Origin: Bacteroidales bacterium
GTDB taxonomy: Bacteria > Bacteroidota > Bacteroidia > Bacteroidales > UBA3663
Reading direction: 5' to 3'
Assembly: GCA_017449065.1 (NCBI GenBank)
Contig: JAFSKF010000035.1
Coordinates: 1-42,455 of the forward strand
DNA: 42,455 bases
Part shown: one piece after another, positions 34,417 through 42,347 of the stretch
Layout of the letters: each line of letters begins with the position of its first letter
Numbering within the stretch: the stretch's first letter is position 1
Translations under genes and position numbers: made by a program
Notes under the pieces: generated by a model
Told to the model about the DNA's origin: nothing
The model's input: only the letters and a program-made list of their open reading frames with translations
The model's database searches: none

Positions 34417-35340
34417 ATGACAGGAAATCGGTGGATATATCATGTGGCGGCATTCTTGATAGTTGTCGTGTGGGGATGCACGTTTGTGTTCACCAAACTG
34501 CTGCTGGTTGAAGGACTGACGCCGGCTCAGATATTCACGCTTCGTTTTCTGATTGCCTATGTCTTGCTGCTGGGATGGTCGCTGGCAAGCAAGAGTCATC
34601 GCTGGTTCTGCCCCTCATGGCGCGACGAACTGCTGATGTTGTTGTTGGGCGTGACCGGCGGATCCGTATATTTCCTGGCAGAAAACTCAGCGCTTAATTA
34701 CACGACGACCACCAATACGTCACTAATCGTTTGCTCCTGTCCTTTGTTTGCCTCTTTGCTTGTCAGCCTCTTCTACAAGTCGCAGCGTATGAACAAGGTT
34801 CAGTTTGTGGGAGCCCTGATAGCTTTTTTCGGAGTTGCAGTCGTGGTGCTCAATGGACGTTTCGTGCTCCATCTGTCGCCCGTTGGCGACGGTTTGGCGC
34901 TTACTGCCTGCCTCTGCTGGGCCGTCTATTCATTGCTTATGCTTCCTGTCAACTCCCGCTATAACTCCATCCTCATTACTCGCAAGGTGTTCTTCTATGG
35001 GCTGCTGACCATGATTCCTTATTACCTGCTGAGGCCAGTCGAAGCCGGAATTTTCTTCTCGTCATCTTTGCTCCGTCTGTCGCCATCGGCCGTCTTCAAC
35101 CTGCTTTTTCTGGGATGTATTGCCTCGATGGGCTGCTTCCTGGCTTGGACATGGGTGATGAAACGGCTGGGAGTTGTCGTCACTACCAATTACGTATATG
35201 TCAATCCCGTCGCTACCATCGTTTTTGCATGGTGGATTCTCTCCGAACACATCACACCCTACTTTATACTCGGCACCATCCTCATCATTGCCGGCATGTG
35301 TCTGGCCGACAAATCATCTTCCCGGCGTTCTTCTGTTTAG
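34417..35340 (+). CDS. EamA/DMT-family membrane transporter
   Basis: 307 residues with about ten hydrophobic helices in two EamA repeats. First repeat: AAFLIVVVWGCTFVFTKLLL ... LRFLIAYVLLLGW and ENSALNYTTTTNTSLIVCS. Second repeat: LGCIASMGCFLAWTWVMKRL ... NPVATIVFAWWILSEHITP. DMT proteins export amino acids or other small metabolites across the inner membrane; the substrate cannot be told. ATG 34417 is preferred over the upstream TTG because the -7 box lies between them. Stop codon TAG, which shows TAG is a normal stop here. Confidence 0.9.
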   Translation: MTGNRWIYHVAAFLIVVVWGCTFVFTKLLLVEGLTPAQIFTLRFLIAYVLLLGWSLASKSHRWFCPSWRDELLMLLLGVTGGSVYFLAENSALNYTTTTNTSLIVCSCPLFASLLVSLFYKSQRMNKVQFVGALIAFFGVAVVVLNGRFVLHLSPVGDGLALTACLCWAVYSLLMLPVNSRYNSILITRKVFFYGLLTMIPYYLLRPVEAGIFFSSSLLRLSPSAVFNLLFLGCIASMGCFLAWTWVMKRLGVVVTTNYVYVNPVATIVFAWWILSEHITPYFILGTILIIAGMCLADKSSSRRSSV

Positions 35341-35405
35341 GGATTAAGCCATACTGTTGAGTGAATTATGAAAACAGTATTTCCGATTTGTCGTTTCATA
35401 AAAAA

Positions 35406-35438
35406 TCCACAGAGCCTAAATAACTTAGACCCTGTGGA
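35406..35438. terminator. Hairpin between convergent genes
   Basis: TCCACAG (35406-35412) pairs with CTGTGGA (35432-35438), with inner CTAA/TTAG pairing. It lies between the plus-strand DMT gene and the minus-strand BspA-type operon and could serve either. The rest of 35341-35525 holds nothing recognisable. Confidence 0.55.
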
Positions 35439-35525
35439 GTGAGTAATATGTTTCTACTTCACAAAAAAATTGCTGTTTGACAAAGAACTCCGCAGGACGG
35501 GGCTCTTCGGTTCCTAATGGAAGAA

Positions 35526-35684
35526 TTAGTTTTCAAAATCAATCCAGCTTTGGCCTCTCTGTTCGGGAGTGCTGGCAGGACGTCCGTTGCCATCTCCGCC
35601 TCCGGAGATTACAGAGCCGCAGAAAACTCGCTTGCTTTCGATTTTCACCTCCTGTAAAAGGGGTTGCTGATAATGCTTTTTCAT
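35526..35684 (-). CDS. Small Bacteroidales protein, translationally coupled to the BspA-type gene
   Basis: 52 residues, beginning MKKHYQQPLLQEVKIESKR and continuing VFCGSVISGGGDGNGRP. Its ATG overlaps the stop of the preceding gene as ATGA (35684-35681), a strong sign of translation. The pattern of a short basic start, a Val/Ile/Glu-rich middle and a Gly-rich tail is typical of many small uncharacterised Bacteroidales proteins (start MKKxYxxP). Function unknown; no signal peptide. It was too short to be found by ordinary length cut-offs. Confidence 0.68.
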   Translation of the reverse strand: MKKHYQQPLLQEVKIESKRVFCGSVISGGGDGNGRPASTPEQRGQSWIDFEN

Positions 35685-37924
35685 TTTACTACTTTTATTT
35701 TACCGTTAATAATATTCATCGTTCCCCGTTGTAAGCCCTGCTGTTTACGACCGAATAAATCGTAAACCTCGCTTGTTTTTGCTCCCCTTGCTTGCATATC
35801 TTCGATACCGGTGGTCTCTTCTTCGCTCCCATGAATGCGGAAGCAACCAGCTCCGGCAACCGGAGTTTCGAACCAAGCCCGGAAAGCACCGACCTCAAAG
35901 GCCTGGTTAGCATACCAGAACTGATCTTCTGCGATATAATAGATATTCAGTGAAGCTTCAGGGGTAAGGGTGCGGTTGTAGTAACTGCCTTTGAAGGTCC
36001 AGTCCTCAACATCTGTTTTAGCTGATACGGTAACTTCAGATGCAAATCCTTCTGCCAATACAGGGAAGGAAACCGTTGTTGCTTCGCTGTCCAGACGCTT
36101 GAAGATGCATGGAGTATTGGCTGAAACAGTAGCGACAGGCTCTACAGTCAGGACACCATTTGCCAAATCTGTCGATTCGAGAGTATAAAGCTGCACCTCC
36201 TCTGTGCTCTGGGTGGAATAGGGAAGAACTACAGTACCCCAATCGGTGCTAACCGTGCGTGAATATTCCTCACAGATGGCATAAGCCGGAACATCACCCA
36301 CATGATCCACGTGTGAATCGGTATGCGAAAGGCGAACATCCACCAGTTCTATTTCGTACGTGCCCTGAGCAAGACTTGCATCAGCCAACAGGGATAAGGT
36401 CGCCACTTCGCCGCTGTTGCCGCTGAATATGGCATTCGTGGTTGAACTGCAAAGCAGCTGAATGTTGCCATTCGAGAGTTTCGTCAGTTCGAAGATATTG
36501 TGTTTGCGGGCTGTAGTACGCTTCTTGCTGATATCAACCAGATAGTATTCATCTTCATCCTGAGGAATGGTGATACCCTCAGGCAACTTGAATTCCAGCT
36601 GGTAGCCGCAGATATTGTCAACATTATTCATCATCAAAGAAGCAGTCACTTCCTCACCTGGCTGTATGGTTACAGGGGGCATAAAGATAACGTTGCTTTG
36701 AGCAGAAATATCGACTGTTGCATTTGCGGCTTTGGCAGCTTTTTTAAGTGACGGTCTCAACATTCTGACGGCGGGAGCGGTAGCGTTTGCTTGCTCCTTA
36801 ATCAGCGTGACGACGGCTGTGATGTCACCCACGTCGATGTTACCGTCCTCATTCACATCAGCCGCTTTTTCGACAAAGCTGGCTGGAGCATTTTCCTGAA
36901 TGCGGCTTACGATGGCTGTAATGTCGCCTACGTCAATGCTGCCGTCTCCATTGGCATCGCCCAAAGAGTATGAAACTACAGTAATGGTCGATTTGACAGA
37001 TTCAATACGGGTAACATTCGATCCTATATCAGAAATAGCGATATTTTTCAGGCAAATAGCGTAGTCGCCTTCCTCTACATCATCATTAATCTTCAGCGTC
37101 ATTTCTACAATCACTCCATCGCCTACAGCATAGGTGGAATTGTAGGAAGAACTGCAAAGTACTTGAACTCTTCCGTTTGAGAGTTCTGTCACTTCGAAGA
37201 TATTATGTTTGCGTGCAGTAGTTCGTTCATCGCTAAGATCTACCACCAGATCTTCGTATTCATCCTTGGCGATAGAGAATCCAACGGGTAGTTCTATTTC
37301 AAACTGATAACCGGTTACTTCCGAAGAATTCTTCATTAAGATTGGTAAAGAGACAGTACTGCCCAATCTGCCTGTAGCCGGTTTCATATATATGATGTCG
37401 CTACTTGCATTGATGTCAGTATCCTCGCCATATAACTCCCGAATATTGGTGAACTCTTTCCAATAATCTGCAGCTTGATAGCTTTCAATGGCATCCTTGG
37501 GTACATAAACCGGGATTGTTTTATCCACATTATAAAAAGAACCATATGCACTTGTTGGAGGATCGACTGCTTTACAAGTGATACTCTTTAACCCAATACA
37601 GTTCTCGAAAGCCTCTTGTCCAATATAGGATACATGATTGGGAATTTTGACGCCTCTTAATCCGATACAATTAAGAAAAGCACGAGTTCCGATACCAACT
37701 ACGGCATAAGATTGCTCATTATAGGATACCGAGTCAGGTATTTCCACAATTCCAGAGTAGGAATTATAGGAATCAGTTTTGAACGTCACTTCTGCTTTCA
37801 AATTTTCAGCATCGGTAATGTTGTAATAAACTCCGCCACTCTCAAAATCGTAAGCCATAAGTGAGTGGCTCATAAAGGTACATAGGGACAGAATGAGTCC
37901 CCGAAACAAAAGTCTGTGCTTCAT
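35681..37924 (-). CDS. BspA-type leucine-rich repeat protein with cohesin-like and dockerin domains
   Basis: 747 residues. Signal peptide (ends SLMAYD), LRR_5 repeats at about 30-125 (YAVVGIGTRAFLNCIGLRGV, YIGQEAFENCIGLKSI), a cohesin-like domain at about 175-330 (VTGYQFEIELPVGFSI), a type I dockerin with two calcium loops (DANGDGSIDVGDI and DVNEDGNIDVGDI) at about 335-395, a second cohesin-like domain (CGYQLEFKLPEGITI), then a C-terminal region ending in a YDLFGRKQQG tail that resembles secretion-sorting tails of the family. Surface or secreted adhesion or assembly function is likely. Finding cohesin-like and dockerin parts in one chain is unusual. Confidence 0.85.
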   Translation of the reverse strand: MKHRLLFRGLILSLCTFMSHSLMAYDFESGGVYYNITDAENLKAEVTFKTDSYNSYSGIVEIPDSVSYNEQSYAVVGIGTRAFLNCIGLRGVKIPNHVSYIGQEAFENCIGLKSITCKAVDPPTSAYGSFYNVDKTIPVYVPKDAIESYQAADYWKEFTNIRELYGEDTDINASSDIIYMKPATGRLGSTVSLPILMKNSSEVTGYQFEIELPVGFSIAKDEYEDLVVDLSDERTTARKHNIFEVTELSNGRVQVLCSSSYNSTYAVGDGVIVEMTLKINDDVEEGDYAICLKNIAISDIGSNVTRIESVKSTITVVSYSLGDANGDGSIDVGDITAIVSRIQENAPASFVEKAADVNEDGNIDVGDITAVVTLIKEQANATAPAVRMLRPSLKKAAKAANATVDISAQSNVIFMPPVTIQPGEEVTASLMMNNVDNICGYQLEFKLPEGITIPQDEDEYYLVDISKKRTTARKHNIFELTKLSNGNIQLLCSSTTNAIFSGNSGEVATLSLLADASLAQGTYEIELVDVRLSHTDSHVDHVGDVPAYAICEEYSRTVSTDWGTVVLPYSTQSTEEVQLYTLESTDLANGVLTVEPVATVSANTPCIFKRLDSEATTVSFPVLAEGFASEVTVSAKTDVEDWTFKGSYYNRTLTPEASLNIYYIAEDQFWYANQAFEVGAFRAWFETPVAGAGCFRIHGSEEETTGIEDMQARGAKTSEVYDLFGRKQQGLQRGTMNIINGKIKVVK

Positions 37925-38035
37925 ACAGGGATTTTTTAAAGGTTATTGTACATTTTAGGTTATTGTTTATGAAAACATTTTGTTTATTCACAATTCCCTA
38001 TAGCCACCCCTGATTCGGCACACTTACATATATTT

Positions 38036-38385
38036 AAAAAGGAAAAGACGCGGGTGACTGACTTAGTTTGTTCCCGTATCTTTAGGCCTTCCACAGCCCA
38101 CACTCCTGAGAACAAACAAATGCAGTGCCCGCGTCATATATTCATATAGCTCAAGTTATTGCCGCTGCCCATGTCGGGCAGTGACAATAAACATTGAGGA
38201 TATTGAACATATCCACGGACGTCACACTTGTCTTGACTCTTGGAGTGTTTTTTAAGTGGAAGTTAAAAGATACCAAGACCAAGACATAAGTAACGTCTTT
38301 CCATAAAATCACCGAATAGCGCGGCAGACTAAGCGCCTGTGACGCTACAGGTGGTAAATCTTGTCCTATTTCAGGCACAAAATTT
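38036..38385 (-). ncRNA. Candidate structured non-coding RNA (about 350 nt)
   Basis: A complete promoter (38392-38423) on the minus strand is followed by a chain of stems: GTAAATTTTGT with ACAAGATTTAC at the 5' end (38387-38354), a long stem of about 25 bp with few mismatches (38297-38273 with 38243-38218), GGATAT-GTTCA-ATATCC (38214-38198), and TTATTG...CTGCCC-GACAT-GGGCAG...CAATAA (38190-38156). It ends in a long terminator stem (38135 to 38047, closing GACGCGGG/CCCGCGTC) followed by TTTTCCTTTTT. No ORF is convincing. It could be the Bacteroidales-1/6S-like class or a leader of the BspA gene; identity is unproven. Confidence 0.6.
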
Positions 38386-38391
38386 ACGCCG

Positions 38392-38423
38392 CAAAAATAA
38401 GAATTTAATTGATAACCCCCAAA
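38392..38423 (-). promoter_or_regulatory. Promoter of the structured ncRNA
   Basis: On the minus strand TTTG (38423-38420), exactly 20 bp, TATTTTTG (38399-38392). It is a consensus Bacteroidetes promoter pointing into a region without coding sequence. Confidence 0.75.
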
Positions 38424-38612
38424 TTTTTGCGACAGAAAAATTGAAAAAATAGATTGTTTTTATTAAAACGATGGGATATAACCGACTACGCGGAAAGCAA
38501 AAAGTAGGGAATTTCATCGGACCTTTTTATCAGAAGCTGTTCTTTGCGCTGGTTCAAATATAAATTAACGACAAGTTAGAAGAAATTCAAATGATTTTCT
38601 GCAAATTCGCTC

Positions 38613-38670
38613 TACTAATGCAAATTTTCAGCTGTTTTTTTGCATTAGTAATGAAAATTTCGTATTTTTG
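38613..38670 (+). promoter_or_regulatory. Toxin-antitoxin promoter with operator palindrome
   Basis: TTTG at 38639-38642, a 20-bp spacer, TATTTTTG at 38663-38670. A perfect 12-bp inverted repeat, TACTAATGCAAA (38613-38624) and TTTGCATTAGTA (38639-38650), overlaps the -33 element, the expected place for autorepression by an antitoxin. Confidence 0.75.
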
Positions 38671-38698
38671 CGCCCAAAGAACAAATAAAGTTAAAATT

Positions 38699-38944
38699 AT
38701 GGAAGCACCAATGTTAAGGTCAAGGCTGGAGAATCGGTGGAACAGCTTGAAATATCTGGACAACAATTCGAAGATTGATCTAATAACGATGTTAACTCAG
38801 TCACTCAAAAGTACAGGTAGGCGAAAGAAGATTTCCGCCAGTGAATTCTATGGCATCTGGGGGGACGACGGTATGAGCGACGAAGAGTTTATAGAGGCTC
38901 TCAGAGCTGAACGTACGTTCAATCAGGATATAGTTGAGATATGA
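38699..38944 (+). CDS. Antitoxin-like protein of a VapBC-type pair
   Basis: 81 residues from ATG 38699 (in-frame codons further upstream overlap the promoter). It contains SLKSTGRRKKISASEFYGIW and an acidic end (DDGMSDEEFIEALRAERTFN) typical of antitoxins that wrap the toxin with their C-terminus. No classical AbrB or RHH fold is obvious. It overlaps the PIN toxin by ATGA and is preceded by a palindrome at the promoter. Role as antitoxin rests on position and size. Confidence 0.78.
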   Translation: MEAPMLRSRLENRWNSLKYLDNNSKIDLITMLTQSLKSTGRRKKISASEFYGIWGDDGMSDEEFIEALRAERTFNQDIVEI

Positions 38945-39363
38945 AGGCAACCGGTTATGTTCTTGACACAAATATTTGCGCATTTTATCTGCGTGGTAAA
39001 TTTAATGTGGATAAATACATAGACAGAGTCGGATGGGATAATTGCTATATCTCAGAGATTACTGAATTGGAATTGAAATTTGGTGTGGAACTGTTGATCC
39101 GGCGAGACGGTATCGACAAATCGGCAGAACTTACCAGATTTCTTAGTGCCATAAGGATACTTCCTGTGGCAGATGCCATCAATTTGGCCGCAAAAGAGAA
39201 AATCAGACTTAGATTTGAGGGAGCTCCTTGTGATGACAATTTCGACTTATTGATAGGTTGTACTTCTATTGTCTATGGTTTTGTATGTGTGACAGACAAC
39301 ACTAAGCACTTTGAGAAATTCAAGGGCATAAAACTTGAAAATTGGATTGCGAGGGACAAATGA
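38941..39363 (+). CDS. vapC: PIN-domain ribonuclease toxin (VapC-like)
   Basis: 140 residues with the PIN fold: the first acidic residue in YVLDTNICAFYLRG, ISEITELELKFGVELL, and the C-terminal acidic cluster CDDNFDLLIGCTSIVYGFV followed by VTDNTKHFEKFKGIKLENW. VapC toxins cleave tRNA or rRNA using a metal bound by these Asp/Glu residues. The gene overlaps both the antitoxin gene (ATGA) and mltG (ATGA at 39360-39363). All expected acidic positions appear present. Confidence 0.88.
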   Translation: MKATGYVLDTNICAFYLRGKFNVDKYIDRVGWDNCYISEITELELKFGVELLIRRDGIDKSAELTRFLSAIRILPVADAINLAAKEKIRLRFEGAPCDDNFDLLIGCTSIVYGFVCVTDNTKHFEKFKGIKLENWIARDK

Positions 39364-40400
39364 AACGGAAACTCATTCTATTCGGAATAATATTGGGTAT
39401 TCTGGCCATTATTGCCGGAGGGATTGCTATTTACGGATACGTGCAGATAGCTCACAAGCCTTGGGTGCAGGAAGACTGCTGGGTGTATGTGCGGCAAGGC
39501 GATGATGCGAAAACTGTGCTCGACCAGATTGCACAAGACGGAAAGGCTGAGACCCGCGGATTCTGGCCGGATATAGCTTATCGGATGTATAAGCTCGACT
39601 GGAACCTGCAACGTGAACTCGACGGTGCCTATTTCCTGAAAACCGGAACAAGCATGGCTGATGCGCTGAAGAAGATTATCCGCCACCAGCAGGATGCCGT
39701 TCGCCTGACGTTTATCGGAACCCGCACGCTGGAGGAACTGGCCGGCAAGATGGCCTTGTGCGTGGAAGCTGATTCGGCAAGCATCCGGCAAGCGATGTCC
39801 GACCCGGAGTTCCTGTCGTTTTGCGAATGCGATAGCGCCAATGTGTGCAGCATCTTTTTGCCCGACACGTATCAGGTGTATTGGAACATCACACCCCGGA
39901 AACTGATGGAGCGGATGCTGTCGGAATACCGAAAGTTCTGGAACATCGACCGACGTCTGAAAGCCGATGCCTTAGGATTGACTCCTCAGCAGGTGAGCAT
40001 CCTGTGCAGCATCGCAGAAGAAGAAACCGCCAACCGGCAGGAACGTGGCGTGGTGGCCCGCCTGTATTGGAACAGGCTGCAAAAAGGGATGCCCTTGCAG
40101 GCTGATCCGACCGTGAAGTATGCGGTGGGCGACTTCACGTTGCGTCGCATTCTCACCTCGCACCTCCAGGTGGAATCGCCCTACAACACCTATCTGCATG
40201 CCGGCCTGCCGCCCGGACCCATACGCGTGGTGGAGAAAGCTTCGATCAACAGCTTCCTCGACAGCACGCCTCATCCTTATTATTATATGTGCGCCAAAGA
40301 GGACTTCTCCGGACGGCACAATTTTGCCGCCACCCTGAGCGAACATAACCGCAATGCCGCCCGATATCATCAGGCGTTGCGTCGCAATGGCATCAGGTGA
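39360..40400 (+). CDS. mltG: Endolytic murein transglycosylase MltG (YceG-like)
   Basis: 346 residues from ATG 39360, which overlaps the vapC stop. One membrane anchor (about 4-26: LILFGIILGILAIIAGGIAI), a LysM-like region (WVYVRQGDDAKTVLDQIAQD), and the YceG catalytic domain with SIAEEETANRQERG (catalytic Glu within E220-E222), LYWNRLQKGMPLQADPTVKY and SPYNTYLHAGLPPGPI. It cuts nascent glycan strands in the periplasm and helps set peptidoglycan chain length. Being the third gene of a toxin-antitoxin operon is unusual for a housekeeping enzyme. Confidence 0.95.
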   Translation: MKRKLILFGIILGILAIIAGGIAIYGYVQIAHKPWVQEDCWVYVRQGDDAKTVLDQIAQDGKAETRGFWPDIAYRMYKLDWNLQRELDGAYFLKTGTSMADALKKIIRHQQDAVRLTFIGTRTLEELAGKMALCVEADSASIRQAMSDPEFLSFCECDSANVCSIFLPDTYQVYWNITPRKLMERMLSEYRKFWNIDRRLKADALGLTPQQVSILCSIAEEETANRQERGVVARLYWNRLQKGMPLQADPTVKYAVGDFTLRRILTSHLQVESPYNTYLHAGLPPGPIRVVEKASINSFLDSTPHPYYYMCAKEDFSGRHNFAATLSEHNRNAARYHQALRRNGIR

Positions 40401-40434
40401 TGCGCAACGAAAAGATCTGGGCACGAGAGGTATT

Positions 40435-40539
40435 TTATGTTTCCGGTCGTGAAACTTATGTTTCCGCACCTGAAACATGTGTCTCTGCACCTGAAACATG
40501 TGTGCCACGCCCGGAAACATAAACTTAGTGCCGGAAAAG
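40435..40539. repeat. Degenerate 21-bp tandem repeat array
   Basis: Five head-to-tail units of 21 bp start at 40435, 40456, 40477, 40498 and 40519; the core is ATGTxTCxGCACCTGAAAC, the last unit being most diverged. It lies directly after mltG. Together with the region to 40921 (a promoter at 40700 and a leader of about 200 nt) it fills a 520-bp stretch without a gene. Confidence 0.7.
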
Positions 40540-40699
40540 AAAGAAAAAGGTAGCGAAGGAAGAAGAAAATGGTAGAATATGTGAACCGTTTGATTTCTCA
40601 TCGCCAAATCAGTAGGCCAATGATGACAAAATTGATACTTCTTCGCCTGCTTTTTGCACTTTTATCACCATTATTGCACCTTAATTCCAAATTATTTTG

Positions 40700-40707
40700 T
40701 ACCTTTG
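40700..40707 (+). promoter_or_regulatory. -7 box upstream of the TPR lipoprotein gene
   Basis: TACCTTTG at 40700-40707 with only a weak upstream element (TTATTG near 40671). If used, the transcript has a leader of about 200 nt before ATG 40922. Confidence 0.5.
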
Positions 40708-40921
40708 CAGCCGAAACGTTTCAAACGTCATAAAGAAGTTTGAAGAATCGCACCCCCATCGTCCATTCTTCGGTTTCAATAAACTTCCGACGGGTTTGCC
40801 GAGTAAACCATACTATCCTACCTCAGACCTTGCCGCTGTGCTGCGAACTCCAAGAACGAATACGAACGTGAGGCAAGGGTCATCATTACCGATGACCTTC
40901 ATTTTTACAGTTTTCGTCGCC

Positions 40922-42262
40922 ATGCAGACAAGAAGATTCCCATACATTGTTCCCCTGTTTTTACTCACCGTGCTGATTTTGGCAACAGGCTGCACGGGAG
41001 GTAACGGCACGAAGCACGTGCCGCAGGCATCAGACTCGCTCTATACGGAGGAGCGGGCGATGGACATTTACGACCGGGAGCCGGAGCGGGCGTTGGTGAT
41101 TATTGACTCAGCCGAGGTAGTTGGCAATGTGTCGTATTTCCGTGCCGAACTGTTGCGGGCACGGGTCTATGCCTATCCTCACGAGGCCATGAACCTCGAC
41201 ACGGCACGGCAGATGGGCGTGGCACTCTTGGAGCACGACTCGGTGAAGGGCAGCGTCACGAACCGGATGGAGGTGCTGCGCCTGCTGACAGATGTGGCCC
41301 GCGTCCACCTCGATTATCCGGAACAGGTGAAGTGGGCTGCACAGCTTGCAGCGCTCTGCCGTGAACAGGGGGACGAGACTGAAGCCCTGCGCACGGAGTC
41401 GGAGATCGGCATCGTGCTGACGCACTTAGGACAACGCAATGAAGGTTTCCGGATGCTTGACAAGGTCATTGACCAACTCGACGGCCGGTGCCATTTCAAG
41501 GAACTCGATGCCTGCATCATCGCCATGAAGCGTAAGCTGACAGCACTCAGTCTCTTGCCGAATATGACGATGCCAGAAGACTCCCTGACTGCAGAGCAGC
41601 GCCAACAGGATATCATCAGTCTGGCATTACGCTTTATTGCCAAACTCGACGATTATGAACAACATCCTGATGACTATACCGATGGTTCCGACCGCCAGCC
41701 TGATGCCGACGAAGTGCCTGGCTACTGCGGCTTCTACCGTTCACAGGCATACGTTTTCCTGGCGCAAGCCTACGCCAGTTTGAGTGAAAAGTTAAAAGCG
41801 AAAGAATACGTTTCGCTTTTCGAGCAGACGCCTTTTGGTCAGACTCTTAACGGACGCAGTGCTATCAGCGAGACGTGGCGGATGTTGGGCGACTACGACA
41901 AGATGCTGGCCACCTACGACGAGATTGACCGTGTGGCGGGCGACGACACTCTGGGCACCAACTACATCCGCCAGTTGCGCGGTAGAGCCGAGGCTGCCGC
42001 TGCCCGTGGCGACCACAAGGCCAGTCAGCAATACTGGCATCGTCACGACCTGCTAAGTCAGGCGGTGAACGACCGGCTGCAGGCCAGCGAGGCCCACGAC
42101 TATGCCGCCCGCTACCATGCCTACGAACAGCAGTTGGAGATTCAGCAGCGCGAAGCCGAGGCCAACCGTAATGCCATCATCGCCATTGCCGCCATCATCC
42201 TTGCTCTTCTGGCCGCAGGCTTCGCTGTCTATTATTTCCGTCAGCAGCGCATCATCCGGTAG
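40922..42262 (+). CDS. TPR lipoprotein with C-terminal membrane helix, probably a truncated regulator
   Basis: 446 residues from ATG 40922, with a lipoprotein signal (lipobox ATGC), helical TPR-like repeats at about 40-380 (EVLRLLTDVARVHLDYPEQV, AQAYASLSEKLKAKEYVSLF, WRMLGDYDKMLATYDEIDRV), and one membrane helix near the end (AIIAIAAIILALLAAGFAVY). Bacteroidales proteins of this build usually go on into a coiled coil plus a DNA-binding or kinase part. Here TAG stops the frame at 42260-42262, yet the same frame continues with KNRVLVEQMTEATKL, a typical coiled-coil continuation. The gene is therefore probably cut short. Confidence 0.75.
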   Translation: MQTRRFPYIVPLFLLTVLILATGCTGGNGTKHVPQASDSLYTEERAMDIYDREPERALVIIDSAEVVGNVSYFRAELLRARVYAYPHEAMNLDTARQMGVALLEHDSVKGSVTNRMEVLRLLTDVARVHLDYPEQVKWAAQLAALCREQGDETEALRTESEIGIVLTHLGQRNEGFRMLDKVIDQLDGRCHFKELDACIIAMKRKLTALSLLPNMTMPEDSLTAEQRQQDIISLALRFIAKLDDYEQHPDDYTDGSDRQPDADEVPGYCGFYRSQAYVFLAQAYASLSEKLKAKEYVSLFEQTPFGQTLNGRSAISETWRMLGDYDKMLATYDEIDRVAGDDTLGTNYIRQLRGRAEAAAARGDHKASQQYWHRHDLLSQAVNDRLQASEAHDYAARYHAYEQQLEIQQREAEANRNAIIAIAAIILALLAAGFAVYYFRQQRIIR

Positions 42263-42347
42263 AAGAATCGCGTGCTTGTCGAGCAGATGACCGAGGCAAC
42301 TAAATTAAGAGTTAATAGTGAAAAGATAAAAGTGAAAAGTGATAGAT

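Noticed and set aside
38036..38385. tmRNA, RNase P RNA or SRP RNA
   Set aside because: None of the conserved core words of these RNAs were found on either strand; only promoter, stems and terminator are visible.
40435..40539. CRISPR array
   Set aside because: Units are 21 bp head-to-tail without unique spacers, and no cas gene is present.
39972..40607. 211-codon minus-strand frame containing a repeated HMFQV-like word
   Set aside because: It lies mostly antisense to mltG; the repeats come from the 21-bp DNA array, not from a protein family.
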